DNA from: Flavobacteriales bacterium
GTDB taxonomy: Bacteria > Bacteroidota > Bacteroidia > Flavobacteriales_F > PHOS-HE28
DNA: 64,000 nt
Reading direction: 5' to 3'
Assembly (NCBI GenBank): GCA_019638115.1
Contig: JAHBUK010000001.1
Span: 62,001 to 126,000, forward strand
Position 1 is the stretch's first letter, and each line of letters starts with the position of its first letter. Below are positions 8,321 to 16,072 of this stretch, piece by piece. The notes under the pieces are model-generated. The model saw only the letters and a program-made list of their open reading frames with translations, searched no databases and was not told where the DNA came from. The position numbers were made by a program, and so were the translations under genes.

Positions 8321-9334
8321 ATGTTCAACTTCCACAAGGACCATAGCAACCTGGTGAACGTGTCACTGGTCGTGTTCGTCGGGTTGAGCGTATTCGTCGC
8401 AGTGATGCCCGCCAACGATCTCGCCACCAACAATGCGCCCCTGCCCAGCATGCCACGCATGACCGAGAGCGAGCGGCGCGGACTGGCCGTGTACGTTTCG
8501 GAGAACTGTGCAGCCTGCCACACCCAACAGGTGCGGAATATCGAAATGGACAAGACCTGGGGTGATCGGCCCAGCCTTCCCAGCGACTACCACTACAGCA
8601 AGGAACGTCAGGATGTGTGGCGTCAATCACCCTCGCTCCTCGGAAGCGAACGCACCGGCCCCGATCTCACCAATGCCGGACAACGCCAGCCCGGCGAGTT
8701 GTGGCACCTGCTGCACTTGTACGATCCGCGCTTGGTTGTGAAAGGATCCATCATGCCCCGCTATGGCTGGCTCTTCGAGGAAACGACCGAACCCACACCC
8801 GATGCGGTGGTGGTGCCTGTACCCGCAGAACGCCTTCGTGATAGCGCGCACAAAGTCGTGGCAACGCAGCGCGCGATCGACCTGGTGGCCTACCTCGTAA
8901 GCTTGAAACAGGCGCCACTGCCCGATGGTACCGCGCCAGGATTCCTGCCCTCGCCGGGAAGGAAGGAAAGCACCGCGAGCATGACGCGCCCGGACGCCCT
9001 GCCCGATGGTGGATCACTCTTCGTGCAGACCTGTTCCGCCTGCCACGGTGCCGAGGGCATGGGCCTGCCCGGGGCGTTCCCGCCGCTGGCCGGTAGCGCC
9101 ATCGTAAACGATGCGGATCCCACGCTGATGATCTCCATCATACTCGGTGGTTATGATGCGCGCGCCGAGTACGGCGTGATGCCTGCTCAGGCGGAACAAC
9201 TAAGCGATGCCGAGATCGCCGCGATCGCCAATTACCTGCGCAGCAGCTTCAGCAACGATGCACCGCCCACCACCACCGAGGCCGTGAAGACCCTGCGCAG
9301 CACCGTTGCTCCACAGACCGCGATCTTACCATGA
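8321..9334 (+). CDS. Two-heme cytochrome c, CcoO- and CcoP-like domains fused
   Basis: 337 residues. An N-terminal membrane anchor (about 10-30) precedes a CcoO-like domain with C63-AA-CH67 and the SIMPRYGWLF motif, whose Met145 is the expected axial ligand. A second CcoP-like domain has C238-SA-CH242 followed by GAEGMGLPGAFPPLAGS. In a classical cbb3 oxidase, CcoO (one heme) and CcoP (two hemes) are separate; here one polypeptide carries one heme from each. It starts 8 bases after the subunit I gene and should be its partner, passing electrons from periplasmic donors to the catalytic subunit. Its stop overlaps the next start (ATGA). Confidence 0.88.
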   Translation: MFNFHKDHSNLVNVSLVVFVGLSVFVAVMPANDLATNNAPLPSMPRMTESERRGLAVYVSENCAACHTQQVRNIEMDKTWGDRPSLPSDYHYSKERQDVWRQSPSLLGSERTGPDLTNAGQRQPGELWHLLHLYDPRLVVKGSIMPRYGWLFEETTEPTPDAVVVPVPAERLRDSAHKVVATQRAIDLVAYLVSLKQAPLPDGTAPGFLPSPGRKESTASMTRPDALPDGGSLFVQTCSACHGAEGMGLPGAFPPLAGSAIVNDADPTLMISIILGGYDARAEYGVMPAQAEQLSDAEIAAIANYLRSSFSNDAPPTTTEAVKTLRSTVAPQTAILP

Positions 9335-9609
9335 GACGTTCATTCACCCTCCTTCTGATTCTGGCAGCAGCCCTACCCGCCCTGGCCTGCGATGTGTGCC
9401 AGAAGAACCAACCCGCTCCCTTGCGCGGCATCACCCATGGCACGGGACCACAAAGCCAATGGGACATGCCCATCGTGTGGATCTCGGCGATCATCGTGGG
9501 CGTCACGCTCTTTCTCGCAGTACGCATGCTGGTGCGGCCCGGCGAGCACGCTCCGGGCCACATCAAACGCTTGGTGTTGAACGAACCCGCTTTCCACCAT
9601 GGAGAATGA
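9331..9609 (+). CDS. Small exported membrane protein with a CxxC motif
   Basis: 92 residues, overlapping the cytochrome gene by 4 bases. Signal peptide (MRRSFTLLLILAAALPALA) followed at once by CDVC near residue 21, then one membrane helix (about 50-70) and a short polar tail. No family recognised. Translational coupling to the oxidase genes suggests an accessory or assembly role, for example metal or heme handling through the CxxC. That role is inference. Confidence 0.7.
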   Translation: MRRSFTLLLILAAALPALACDVCQKNQPAPLRGITHGTGPQSQWDMPIVWISAIIVGVTLFLAVRMLVRPGEHAPGHIKRLVLNEPAFHHGE

Positions 9610-10012
9610 ACGCTTGATCCGTCTGTACATCGATGAGGAGACCGCGCCCTTCGCGGAGTTCGTGCCCCCGGTGAAGTTCGTGCTGGACACCACCAGGCTG
9701 CCCGATGGTCCGCACACCCTGCGGATCGTGGCGCGCTCCACCAGCGGCGTGGAAGGCTTGCGCACCGTGCCCTTCGAGGTACGCAACGGTCCGGACATCC
9801 ATGTGGTGGGACTCGACCCGGACGAGGTGGTCGACGGTCGTATGCCCATAACGATCAACGCCTACGGCAGCGAACGTGCCGACCGTTTCCTGGTCACTGG
9901 CTCCGAAACGCCCAAGGGCATCCCTTCCTGGGTATGGGCCCTGGTGATCGCCTTCATCGGCTTCGCACTCTTCTACTTCATCCTCTTCTGGGAAGGACCC
10001 GTGATCGCATGA
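9599..10012 (+). CDS. Single-pass membrane protein with an Ig-like extracytoplasmic domain
   Basis: 137 residues, overlapping the previous gene by 11 bases. About 105 soluble residues look like a beta-sandwich (PVKFVLDTTRLPDGPHTLRIVA resembles Ig-like or Big domains), followed by one C-terminal helix (WVWALVIAFIGFALFYFILFW). There is no N-terminal signal, so the topology is uncertain. The layout recalls small accessory subunits of cbb3-type oxidases, such as FixH, but I see no diagnostic motif. Confidence 0.68.
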   Translation: MENERLIRLYIDEETAPFAEFVPPVKFVLDTTRLPDGPHTLRIVARSTSGVEGLRTVPFEVRNGPDIHVVGLDPDEVVDGRMPITINAYGSERADRFLVTGSETPKGIPSWVWALVIAFIGFALFYFILFWEGPVIA

Positions 10013-10410
10013 ACATCGAACTACGCGACGACATACACGAGCGCAAGCAGATCGAACTGCTGGTGGATACCTTCTACGGCAAGGTGCGCGTGGACCCCTT
10101 GCTCGGTGGTGTTTTCAATGGCATCATCCGCGATCGCTGGCCCGAGCACCTGGCCAAGATGTATCGCTTCTGGGGCACTGTGCTCACGAATGAAGGCTCC
10201 TACACAGGCTCCCCTGTCCGCCCGCATCTGGACATGCCCATTGGTGCGGAGCACTTCGAGCGGTGGTTGCAGCTATTCCATGCCACGGTGGACGAACTCT
10301 TCGAAGGACCCGTGGCGCAACTGGCCCATCGCAACGCCGACCGCATGGCCGAGATGTTCCAGGACCGCATCGCGCGCTACCGCGATCAACCGCAGCGTTT
10401 TATCCAATGA
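10009..10410 (+). CDS. Group III truncated hemoglobin
   Basis: 133 residues from the ATG at 10009, overlapping the previous gene by 4 bases. Features of group III (TrHbP) globins: VDTFYGKVRVDPLLGGVF at the B/C helices, MYRFWGTVLTNEGSYTGSPVRPHLDMPI with the proximal-side segment, and HFERWLQLFHATVDELF with the F-helix His. Globins of this group bind O2 and NO, and in Campylobacter the homologue is NO-induced. Here it sits inside the oxidase operon behind NsrR-like operators, which fits NO detoxification or NO/O2 shuttling to the oxidase. It could also protect the oxidase from NO. Confidence 0.9.
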   Translation: MNIELRDDIHERKQIELLVDTFYGKVRVDPLLGGVFNGIIRDRWPEHLAKMYRFWGTVLTNEGSYTGSPVRPHLDMPIGAEHFERWLQLFHATVDELFEGPVAQLAHRNADRMAEMFQDRIARYRDQPQRFIQ

Positions 10411-10853
10411 GCTACAAGCTGGCCCATCCCATCGCACTGATCTGCACCTTCACCTGGGTGGGCTTCGTTTGTGCGATCAGCTTCATGGAAGCCTGGTTGA
10501 AGTTCCGTGCGACAGGTGTCACCTTGCCTATCGGGCTGGGAATCGGTCGGCTGGTGTTCCAAGCACTGAACAAGGTAGAATGGGTGCTGGCGATCGCCAT
10601 CGTCGTCGATCTTTTGTGGAAACGGCCGCTCTCTCTGCCGCTTGCGTATGCAGCCGTACCCGTGGTCATCCTCATCATCCAGACCGCCTGGCTCCTCCCC
10701 GCATTGGATGCACGCGCACTGCTCACCATCCACGGACAGGCTCCCGGGCCATCCAACCTGCACTTCATCTACGTCGCCTTCGAAGCGATAAAGGTGGGTG
10801 CGTTGGTTTTCTTCGGAACCAAACTCTTCCTGCCCCTTAGCACCGAAGGATGA
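10407..10853 (+). CDS. Four-helix membrane protein, unknown
   Basis: 148 residues from the ATG at 10407, overlapping the hemoglobin stop by 4 bases. Four hydrophobic segments, with His at residue 7 (KLAHPIAL) and another near 119 (NLHFIYVAFEAIK), which could be heme ligands. No family recognised. It is the last gene of the tightly packed operon that starts at 6529, so I infer a role linked to the oxidase or to NO, but the sequence alone does not show which. Confidence 0.7.
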   Translation: MSYKLAHPIALICTFTWVGFVCAISFMEAWLKFRATGVTLPIGLGIGRLVFQALNKVEWVLAIAIVVDLLWKRPLSLPLAYAAVPVVILIIQTAWLLPALDARALLTIHGQAPGPSNLHFIYVAFEAIKVGALVFFGTKLFLPLSTEG

Positions 10854-10869
10854 TCAACTAACACTTTAC

Positions 10870-10913
10870 ATGATCGCGGTCATACTATTCGGATAGTATT
10901 GTCCGTTATTTTG
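10870..10913 (+). promoter_or_regulatory. Dual-control promoter of the ric operon
   Basis: A Crp/Fnr-like inverted repeat ATGAT-CGCG-GTCAT (10870-10883) is followed by CGGA-TAGTATTG-TCCG (10890-10905) and then by TTATTTTG (10906-10913), a one-mismatch -7 box. The Crp/Fnr box centre is 29.5 bases from this -7 box, exactly as at the nos promoter. The CGGA repeat fills the gap between activator and -7 box, where a bound repressor would block polymerase. Alternatively the -7 box is TAGTATTG inside the repeat. Confidence 0.68.
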
Positions 10914-10945
10914 ACGCAAGCTCCAACACAACCCATCCTACCAAC

Positions 10946-11686
10946 ATGTCAAACACCATCACACCCGAACGCACCATCGGCTCCATTGTCGCCGACGACT
11001 TCCGCACCGCCGCCGTTTTCAGCCAGCACGGTATCGACTTCTGCTGCCGTGGCGGACGCAGCCTCGAAGAAGTGTGCAAGAAGAATGGACTCGACCAGGC
11101 CACTATCGAACAAGAACTCCGGCAGGCCATGGATCGGAACAACGACACCAACGAGGACTACCGGACGTGGCCCATGGGGCGCTTGATCGAACACATCGAA
11201 CGCGTGCATCACCGTTACGTGGAGAGCCGGTCCCTCACCCTTCTTCAGTTCCTCGAAAAGCTCTGCAAAGTACACGGCGACCGCCACCCGGAACTCTTCG
11301 ACATCAACCGCGAATTCAACGAATGCGCCGGTGCCATGGCCGCCCACATGAAGAAGGAGGAACTCCTCCTATTCCCCTTCATCAACCAGTTGGAAAAGGC
11401 GAAGCAGCACGGCACCACCCTGCCCACGCCGCATTTTGGCACGGTGGACAACCCCATTGCCATGATGGAACAGGATCACGATGCCGAGGGCGAACGCTTC
11501 CGTCGCATCGCCGAGCTGAGCAAAGGCTACACCAACCCACCCGACGGCTGCACCACCTACGCCACGGCCATGGCCATGCTGCAGGAATTCGAGCAGGACC
11601 TTCACCTGCACATCCATCTGGAGAACAACATCCTGTTCCCACGGGCGAAGGTGCTGGAGAACGAATTGCGCCATGCCACCGCTTGA
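10946..11686 (+). CDS. ric: Iron-sulfur cluster repair di-iron protein RIC (YtfE/ScdA)
   Basis: 246 residues, the usual family length. The N-terminal ScdA domain has the CC motif (C33-C34 in DFCCRGG). The hemerythrin-like domain supplies conserved His/Glu iron ligands: HIERVHHRYVE, HMKKEELLLFPF, EQDHDAEG and HLENNILFPR. RIC proteins restore Fe-S clusters damaged by NO or peroxide and are a hallmark NsrR target. That agrees with the CGGA-N8-TCCG site upstream, and the Crp/Fnr box suggests added activation under denitrifying conditions. The reading frame overlaps the next gene by 14 bases. Confidence 0.96.
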   Translation: MSNTITPERTIGSIVADDFRTAAVFSQHGIDFCCRGGRSLEEVCKKNGLDQATIEQELRQAMDRNNDTNEDYRTWPMGRLIEHIERVHHRYVESRSLTLLQFLEKLCKVHGDRHPELFDINREFNECAGAMAAHMKKEELLLFPFINQLEKAKQHGTTLPTPHFGTVDNPIAMMEQDHDAEGERFRRIAELSKGYTNPPDGCTTYATAMAMLQEFEQDLHLHIHLENNILFPRAKVLENELRHATA

Positions 11687-12113
11687 ACGCCATGCCCTGC
11701 TGCGGCCCGTGAGTCGGGAGCATTACGACGGACTGATGCTCTGCTGGCACATCCGTCGCGCGCTGACCCAAGGGGGTGACCCCGACGCGCAGATGCGGGC
11801 TTGTGCCGACTTCTACCACACGCACCTCTTGTCCCATTTCGCGATCGAGGAGGAGGCCGTGTTCCCGGTGCTTGGTGCCGAGGACCCGCTGGTGAAGCGT
11901 GCCCTGGCGGAGCACCGTCGGCTCACGCGGCTCTTCATGGCCTGGGAAGACCCGTTACGCAACCTGTCACTGATCGAGGAAGAGTTGGAAGCACACATCC
12001 GATTCGAGGAACGCGTGCTGTTCCAACGCGTACAGGAAGTGGCCACCGAGGAGGAGCTGGAGCGGATCGACAGGTTGCACGGGCTCTTGGCTGGCGCTGA
12101 ACTCTTATCATGA
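11673..12113 (+). CDS. Small hemerythrin-like protein
   Basis: 146 residues, one four-helix bundle. Possible iron ligands: H17 (REHYDG), H26 (CWHIRR), FYHTHLLSHFAIEEEAVFP, EHRRLTRLF and HIRFEERVLFQ. These match the H/HxxxE spacing of HHE domains. The start overlaps ric by 14 bases, so the two are translationally coupled. It probably binds O2 or NO, or helps the RIC protein; single-domain hemerythrins beside ric are seen in other NO-response loci. Exact ligand not determinable. Confidence 0.85.
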   Translation: MPPLERHALLRPVSREHYDGLMLCWHIRRALTQGGDPDAQMRACADFYHTHLLSHFAIEEEAVFPVLGAEDPLVKRALAEHRRLTRLFMAWEDPLRNLSLIEEELEAHIRFEERVLFQRVQEVATEEELERIDRLHGLLAGAELLS

Positions 12114-13798
12114 CCACGTCAAGAGTTACCTACATGCGTACACCACGATCACTGGCCGTCATCTTGGCAGTTGCATCCATTTCCGCCCTGGCCCAAAACC
12201 CCTTGGCCATTCCGCCCACGCTCATGGCGGACACCTTCATGCTTACAGTGGGCCAGCATGTACACCAGTTCTATCCCGGTGTCAACACCACCACCTTCGG
12301 AGTGAACGGGCCCTATCTCGGACCCACGCTCTTGATGCAACGTGGGGATACCGCCCGCCTGCGAGTGATCAATGAATTGCCGCAGGTGACCAGCATGCAC
12401 TGGCATGGCATGCACGTTCCAGGTGACATGGACGGTGGCCCGCAACGTGAAGTAATGCCCGGCGAAGTGTGGGACGTGAAGTACAAGGTGGAGAACCCGG
12501 CAGGCACCTACTGGTACCACCCGCATCCGCACATGCTCACCGCCTCGCAGGCTACCAAAGGCGTTGCCGGCATGATCATCGTGCGCGATGCGGAGGAAGC
12601 AGCGTTGGACTTGCCACGGACCTATGGTGTGGATGATATCCCTGTTGTGATCCAGGACCGACGCTTCCTTGCCAACGGTAACATGCCCACGGCGCCATAC
12701 GGCGATTCGGTGCTGGTGAACGGAACCCCGCATGCCTACCTGGATTGCCCGGCCCAAGTGGTGAGACTGCGACTGCTCAACGGCGCCAATGCACGCGTCT
12801 TCGCGCTCGGCTTCGAGAACGGCGAGCAGATGCATGTGATCGCCGGTGATGCCGGGCTGCTTCAAGCCCCCGTGGCCACCGACAGGCTGTGGCTGAGCAA
12901 CGGCGAACGATACGAAGTACTGCTGGACCTCACAGGCATGGAAGGCGACAGCCTGCTGCTGATGAGCTTCGGCAGTGAACTGCCCCAGACCGTGCCCGGT
13001 GCCAACAACATCCTCTGGGAAAGCAGTTGGCTCAATGGCATCGATTTTCCGGTGCTGCGCATCCGTGTCACCGCTCCCACGGCGGATCCAGTGACCGGCA
13101 TCCCAGCCACCCTTGTCCCTGTGCAACCGTGGGATGAAGCGCTTTCGGTACGCACCCGCATCAAGGCCCTTAGCGGCAACGGCATGGTGGGCATGGGCAT
13201 GTTCATGATCGATGGGCAGATGTTCGACCTCAATGTGATCAACGACACGGTACAACTGGGCAGCGTGGAGATCTGGGAGATCCCCAACAACTCCAACATG
13301 GCGCATCCCATGCACATCCATGGGGTTTCGTTCTACATGTTGGAACGCAACGGCATTGCACCAGCACCTTGGGAGCAAGGCGCCAAGGATGTGGTGCTTG
13401 TTGATGCTGGCGAAACCGTCCGCCTCATCATGCGCTTCGATCACCCCACCGATGGCTGGCCGTTCATGTACCATTGCCACAACCTGTTGCACGAGGACAA
13501 CATGATGATGCTGCAATTCATCGTGACGGACCCACTCACCGTGGGCACAACAGAACCGCCCACTGGTGATGCGATCGGCATTTTCCCCAACCCCACCTCC
13601 GGTCTTGTATGGTTGCACAGCACAACACCTGTGGATGAATTCTTCGTGCATGACATGAGCGGCCGTGAACTCATGCGTGCAAGGGTCAACAGTGCCACGG
13701 AAGTTCCGATCGATCTGGAGAGACTACCTCCGGGTCCGTACTTGGTGAGCGTAGTACGCGGTGGAATGCGCACGGTCCAGCTGATGGTCCGCGAGTAG
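12110..13798 (+). CDS. Secreted multicopper oxidase with a type IX sorting domain
   Basis: 562 residues if started at the ATG overlapping the previous stop; the in-frame ATG at 12134 (MRTPRSLAVILAVASISALAQ) gives a cleaner signal peptide. Cupredoxin copper motifs: HWHG (about residue 95), YWYHPHPH (about 140), HPMHIHG (about 400) and a C-terminal YHCHNLLHEDNMM that holds the HCH bridge and the type 1 site with Met. The last 75 residues start IFPNPTSG and end in a short beta-rich tail, the type A sorting signal for the T9SS, so the enzyme should be exported to the surface. The family includes CotA and FtsP-like oxidases. Its place in the ric operon is unusual and suggests a copper or redox job under NO stress. 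Confidence 0.92.
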   Translation: MTTSRVTYMRTPRSLAVILAVASISALAQNPLAIPPTLMADTFMLTVGQHVHQFYPGVNTTTFGVNGPYLGPTLLMQRGDTARLRVINELPQVTSMHWHGMHVPGDMDGGPQREVMPGEVWDVKYKVENPAGTYWYHPHPHMLTASQATKGVAGMIIVRDAEEAALDLPRTYGVDDIPVVIQDRRFLANGNMPTAPYGDSVLVNGTPHAYLDCPAQVVRLRLLNGANARVFALGFENGEQMHVIAGDAGLLQAPVATDRLWLSNGERYEVLLDLTGMEGDSLLLMSFGSELPQTVPGANNILWESSWLNGIDFPVLRIRVTAPTADPVTGIPATLVPVQPWDEALSVRTRIKALSGNGMVGMGMFMIDGQMFDLNVINDTVQLGSVEIWEIPNNSNMAHPMHIHGVSFYMLERNGIAPAPWEQGAKDVVLVDAGETVRLIMRFDHPTDGWPFMYHCHNLLHEDNMMMLQFIVTDPLTVGTTEPPTGDAIGIFPNPTSGLVWLHSTTPVDEFFVHDMSGRELMRARVNSATEVPIDLERLPPGPYLVSVVRGGMRTVQLMVRE

Positions 13799-14108
13799 CG
13801 CTATACTCAGACCAGCTCCCGCTCCCAGCCTCCTTGTCAAGCCCTCCGTTTGGCGGCGAGGTTGAACGAGAAGCCCGTACTTATCATAACGGGGAGGGGA
13901 ATCGGCTGGCAGCGGAATTATTGGAACCATACTGCCCGCCACGAACCTGCCAAGGAGAACGGCAGGTTCGTATTGAAAAGGCAGTGAATAGCCCTGGCCG
14001 TTCGGCATGGCAACGCGCATCAAAGGAAATGGCTGCTCAAAGAGCGGTCATCGATAGTTCCAAATTCTCTTCCATTCCAGACCTGACCGTGACCTTCATC
14101 ACAAACAT
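13799..14108. other. Intergenic stretch with an 11-bp stem hairpin
   Basis: No gene seen. ACGAACCTGCC (13941-13951) and GGCAGGTTCGT (13961-13971) form a perfect 11-bp stem around a 9-base loop, with no T-run after it. It lies about 140 bases beyond the multicopper oxidase stop and may end or process that operon's transcript. The rest shows no clear repeat or reading frame. Confidence 0.5.
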
Positions 14109-14133
14109 GTTAGTGAACACTTACATACCTTTG
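14109..14133 (+). promoter_or_regulatory. TetR-type operator and -7 box of the efflux operon
   Basis: GTTAGTGAACACTTAC (14109-14124) is a 16-bp palindrome with one mismatched pair, typical in size for TetR-family operators. It is directly followed by TACCTTTG (14126-14133), an exact TAnnTTTG -7 box, 19 bases before the ATG of the first gene. A TetR gene is the second gene of the operon, so autoregulation is likely. Confidence 0.65.
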
Positions 14134-14152
14134 TGCCATCCACGACGATGAC

Positions 14153-14566
14153 ATGAACGGCAAGAACAACATCGCCATCGGCTTCCTTACCATGGGGACC
14201 TTCATGCTCTACGGCTTCCTGCTCATCTACCTGCGCGACTTTGCGCCCGACAAGCAGGCCTGGGTGGATAGCTACAGTGTGGGCAAGCACTTCGAGGCCC
14301 GGCTCGCGCACGTGCACGGCAACCTTTTCGCCTTCCTCAACGTGGTGATGGGCTACCTGCTGCTTCACTTCGGTGAGCGGCTGCGCTGGTCCACCCTCAC
14401 CTCCTGGCTGGCGCTGACCGGCCTGCTGATGCCGCTCGGCATCCTCGCGGAGATCTACTTCGGAGCGCCGCCCGTGTTCGTCCTCATCGGCGCGCTGGCC
14501 ATGACGACCTCGGTCTTCCTGCTCGGCACCGCCTTCTTCAAACTCAAGCCTTCCCATGGACATTAA
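14153..14566 (+). CDS. Four-helix membrane protein, first gene of the TetR/RND operon
   Basis: 137 residues with four hydrophobic helices. His47, His53 and His55 lie in HFEARLAHVHGN, close to the second helix, and another His in LLLHFGERL, so metal or heme binding is possible. A short polar tail ends in PSHGH. No family recognised. It overlaps the TetR gene by 11 bases and is read from the TetR-type promoter, suggesting a role connected with the pump substrate or stress. Confidence 0.72.
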   Translation: MNGKNNIAIGFLTMGTFMLYGFLLIYLRDFAPDKQAWVDSYSVGKHFEARLAHVHGNLFAFLNVVMGYLLLHFGERLRWSTLTSWLALTGLLMPLGILAEIYFGAPPVFVLIGALAMTTSVFLLGTAFFKLKPSHGH

Positions 14567-15140
14567 GCCCCGCCAACTGGAGATCATCGAAGCCGCCGGT
14601 CAGTTGATGACGGAGGATGGCATCGCCGGCCTCACCACCAAGCGCCTGGCCGAACGCATGCACTTCACCGAAGCGGCCCTTTACCGCCACTTCAAGAGCA
14701 AGGAGGAGATCCTGGTGACCATGCTGCATCACCTCGCATCGAACATCGACGAGCGCCTTGCCAGCGTGGCCGAAGCCCATCCGGAGCCTGTAGAGCGGGT
14801 GCGTGCCATGTTCGACAGCCAGTTCACCTACTTCCAGAAGAACCCCCAATACCTCATGGCCATCTTCGCCACAGGGATGCTGGAGGCTTCGCAGGGCATC
14901 GATGCCGGCATTGAACGCATCATGGTGGTGAAACGCCGCCACCTCATTGCAGCGATCAAGGATGGACAGCATAGCGGCGCGTTCACCAAGCAGTTCCCGG
15001 CTGAAACCCTCTCTCACATCATCATGGGCACCTTCCGCCTGCACATGCTGCGATGGCGCATGAGCGGCCGCACGTTCGATGTGCTGCGGAAAGGTCGCCC
15101 ACTCGTTCAAGCTGTGCTCACCCTGATCAAAAGCCGCTGA
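14556..15140 (+). CDS. TetR-family repressor
   Basis: 194 residues. The N-terminal helix-turn-helix has the classic pattern (IAGLTTKRLAERMHFTEAALYRHFKSKEEIL, about residues 25-55). The C-terminal ligand domain is all-helical. It probably represses its own operon through the palindrome at 14109-14124. In this family such genes commonly control adjacent RND pumps, and the pump genes follow here. Ligand unknown. Confidence 0.93.
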   Translation: MDIKPRQLEIIEAAGQLMTEDGIAGLTTKRLAERMHFTEAALYRHFKSKEEILVTMLHHLASNIDERLASVAEAHPEPVERVRAMFDSQFTYFQKNPQYLMAIFATGMLEASQGIDAGIERIMVVKRRHLIAAIKDGQHSGAFTKQFPAETLSHIIMGTFRLHMLRWRMSGRTFDVLRKGRPLVQAVLTLIKSR

Positions 15141-15188
15141 TCCCGACCACCGCTCTTATAGCGGACCATCCTCCCAACTGGACCGACC

Positions 15189-15605
15189 ATGAAAAAGAGA
15201 CACTGGACACGGATCATCCTTGGGATCATCATTGCCCTCTTCGGTGCCCTGACCCTGTTCCTGAGCAGTGCTGTGCTGCTCGACCTCTTCGGCGTTCGCG
15301 AACGCGAGTCTCCCTTTGTCCATGCCGTTGTGGTGGGCAACCTGATCGCATCGCTCCTCTACCTCCCCACCAGTTACGGCATGCTGACGAACCGCCGCTG
15401 GACCTTGCTGCTGCTCACCGTTGCGATCAGCGTGCTGGTGGCCAGCGCCTTGTTGCTCGGGCTCCACATCGCGGCGGACGGCGAATACCGCACTGCGACC
15501 ATTGGAGCGCTCGCCTTCCGGATCCTGCTCACTGCCATCTTCCTTGGGCTCGCAAAATGGAGCCTCTCTCCATCCGCCGAACAAACACCACACACCGCAT
15601 CATGA
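15189..15605 (+). CDS. Four-helix membrane protein, unknown
   Basis: 138 residues, four hydrophobic segments (about 8-30, 43-65, 68-93 and 105-125) with short loops. It starts 48 bases after the TetR gene and its stop overlaps the next start. No family recognised; it is probably a cotranscribed accessory membrane protein of the efflux operon. Confidence 0.7.
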   Translation: MKKRHWTRIILGIIIALFGALTLFLSSAVLLDLFGVRERESPFVHAVVVGNLIASLLYLPTSYGMLTNRRWTLLLLTVAISVLVASALLLGLHIAADGEYRTATIGALAFRILLTAIFLGLAKWSLSPSAEQTPHTAS

Positions 15606-16069
15606 ACCCGCTCAAAACGATACTCGCCCTGGCACTTGGAACAGGTTTCCTTATCAGCTGCGGCGGTAACGACCACACACGAACGGACGCGAACGACGCC
15701 GGGCATGAACACGCCGCAGGAACCACCGCAGCGGCCAGTGAAGTGAACGCGGCCTTGCCGAAAGTGGACCTCGACAACGGGCGCCGCTGGAAAGCCAACC
15801 CCGAGACCACCGAGGGCATCGCCAACATGCAACGCATCCTGACCGGGTACGACCCCGTTGCCGGAGATGCCGCAGCCTTGAAGGCCGAACTGGACGAAGA
15901 GTTCAAGCTCATCTTCGAACGCTGCACCATGACCGGGGAGTCGCACGAGCAGCTCCACAACTACCTGATCCCCATCCATCATGCGCTGGCCGACCTCGAC
16001 GGTGGTCGCGAGGCGGACCGCGACACGATCGCTGCCCTGCTGGCCCGCTATAGCGACTACTTCGAATAG
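15602..16069 (+). CDS. Lipoprotein with His-rich and helical segments
   Basis: 155 residues from the ATG at 15602. Lipoprotein signal with LISC, acceptor Cys at about residue 20, then a short disordered segment with His (DAGHEHAAG). The C-terminal half is helical, with FERCTMTGESHEQLHNYLIPIHHAL: one Cys, several His and a Met in the spacing of a helical metal-binding bundle. No firm family. Placed just ahead of the TolC-like gene (3-base gap), it may bind a metal ion or hydrophobic substrate in the periplasm. Confidence 0.72.
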   Translation: MNPLKTILALALGTGFLISCGGNDHTRTDANDAGHEHAAGTTAAASEVNAALPKVDLDNGRRWKANPETTEGIANMQRILTGYDPVAGDAAALKAELDEEFKLIFERCTMTGESHEQLHNYLIPIHHALADLDGGREADRDTIAALLARYSDYFE

Positions 16070-16072
16070 GCC

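Noticed and set aside
12149-13651. 500-codon antisense frame opposite the multicopper oxidase
   Set aside because: No recognisable protein features; the sense gene has all copper motifs.
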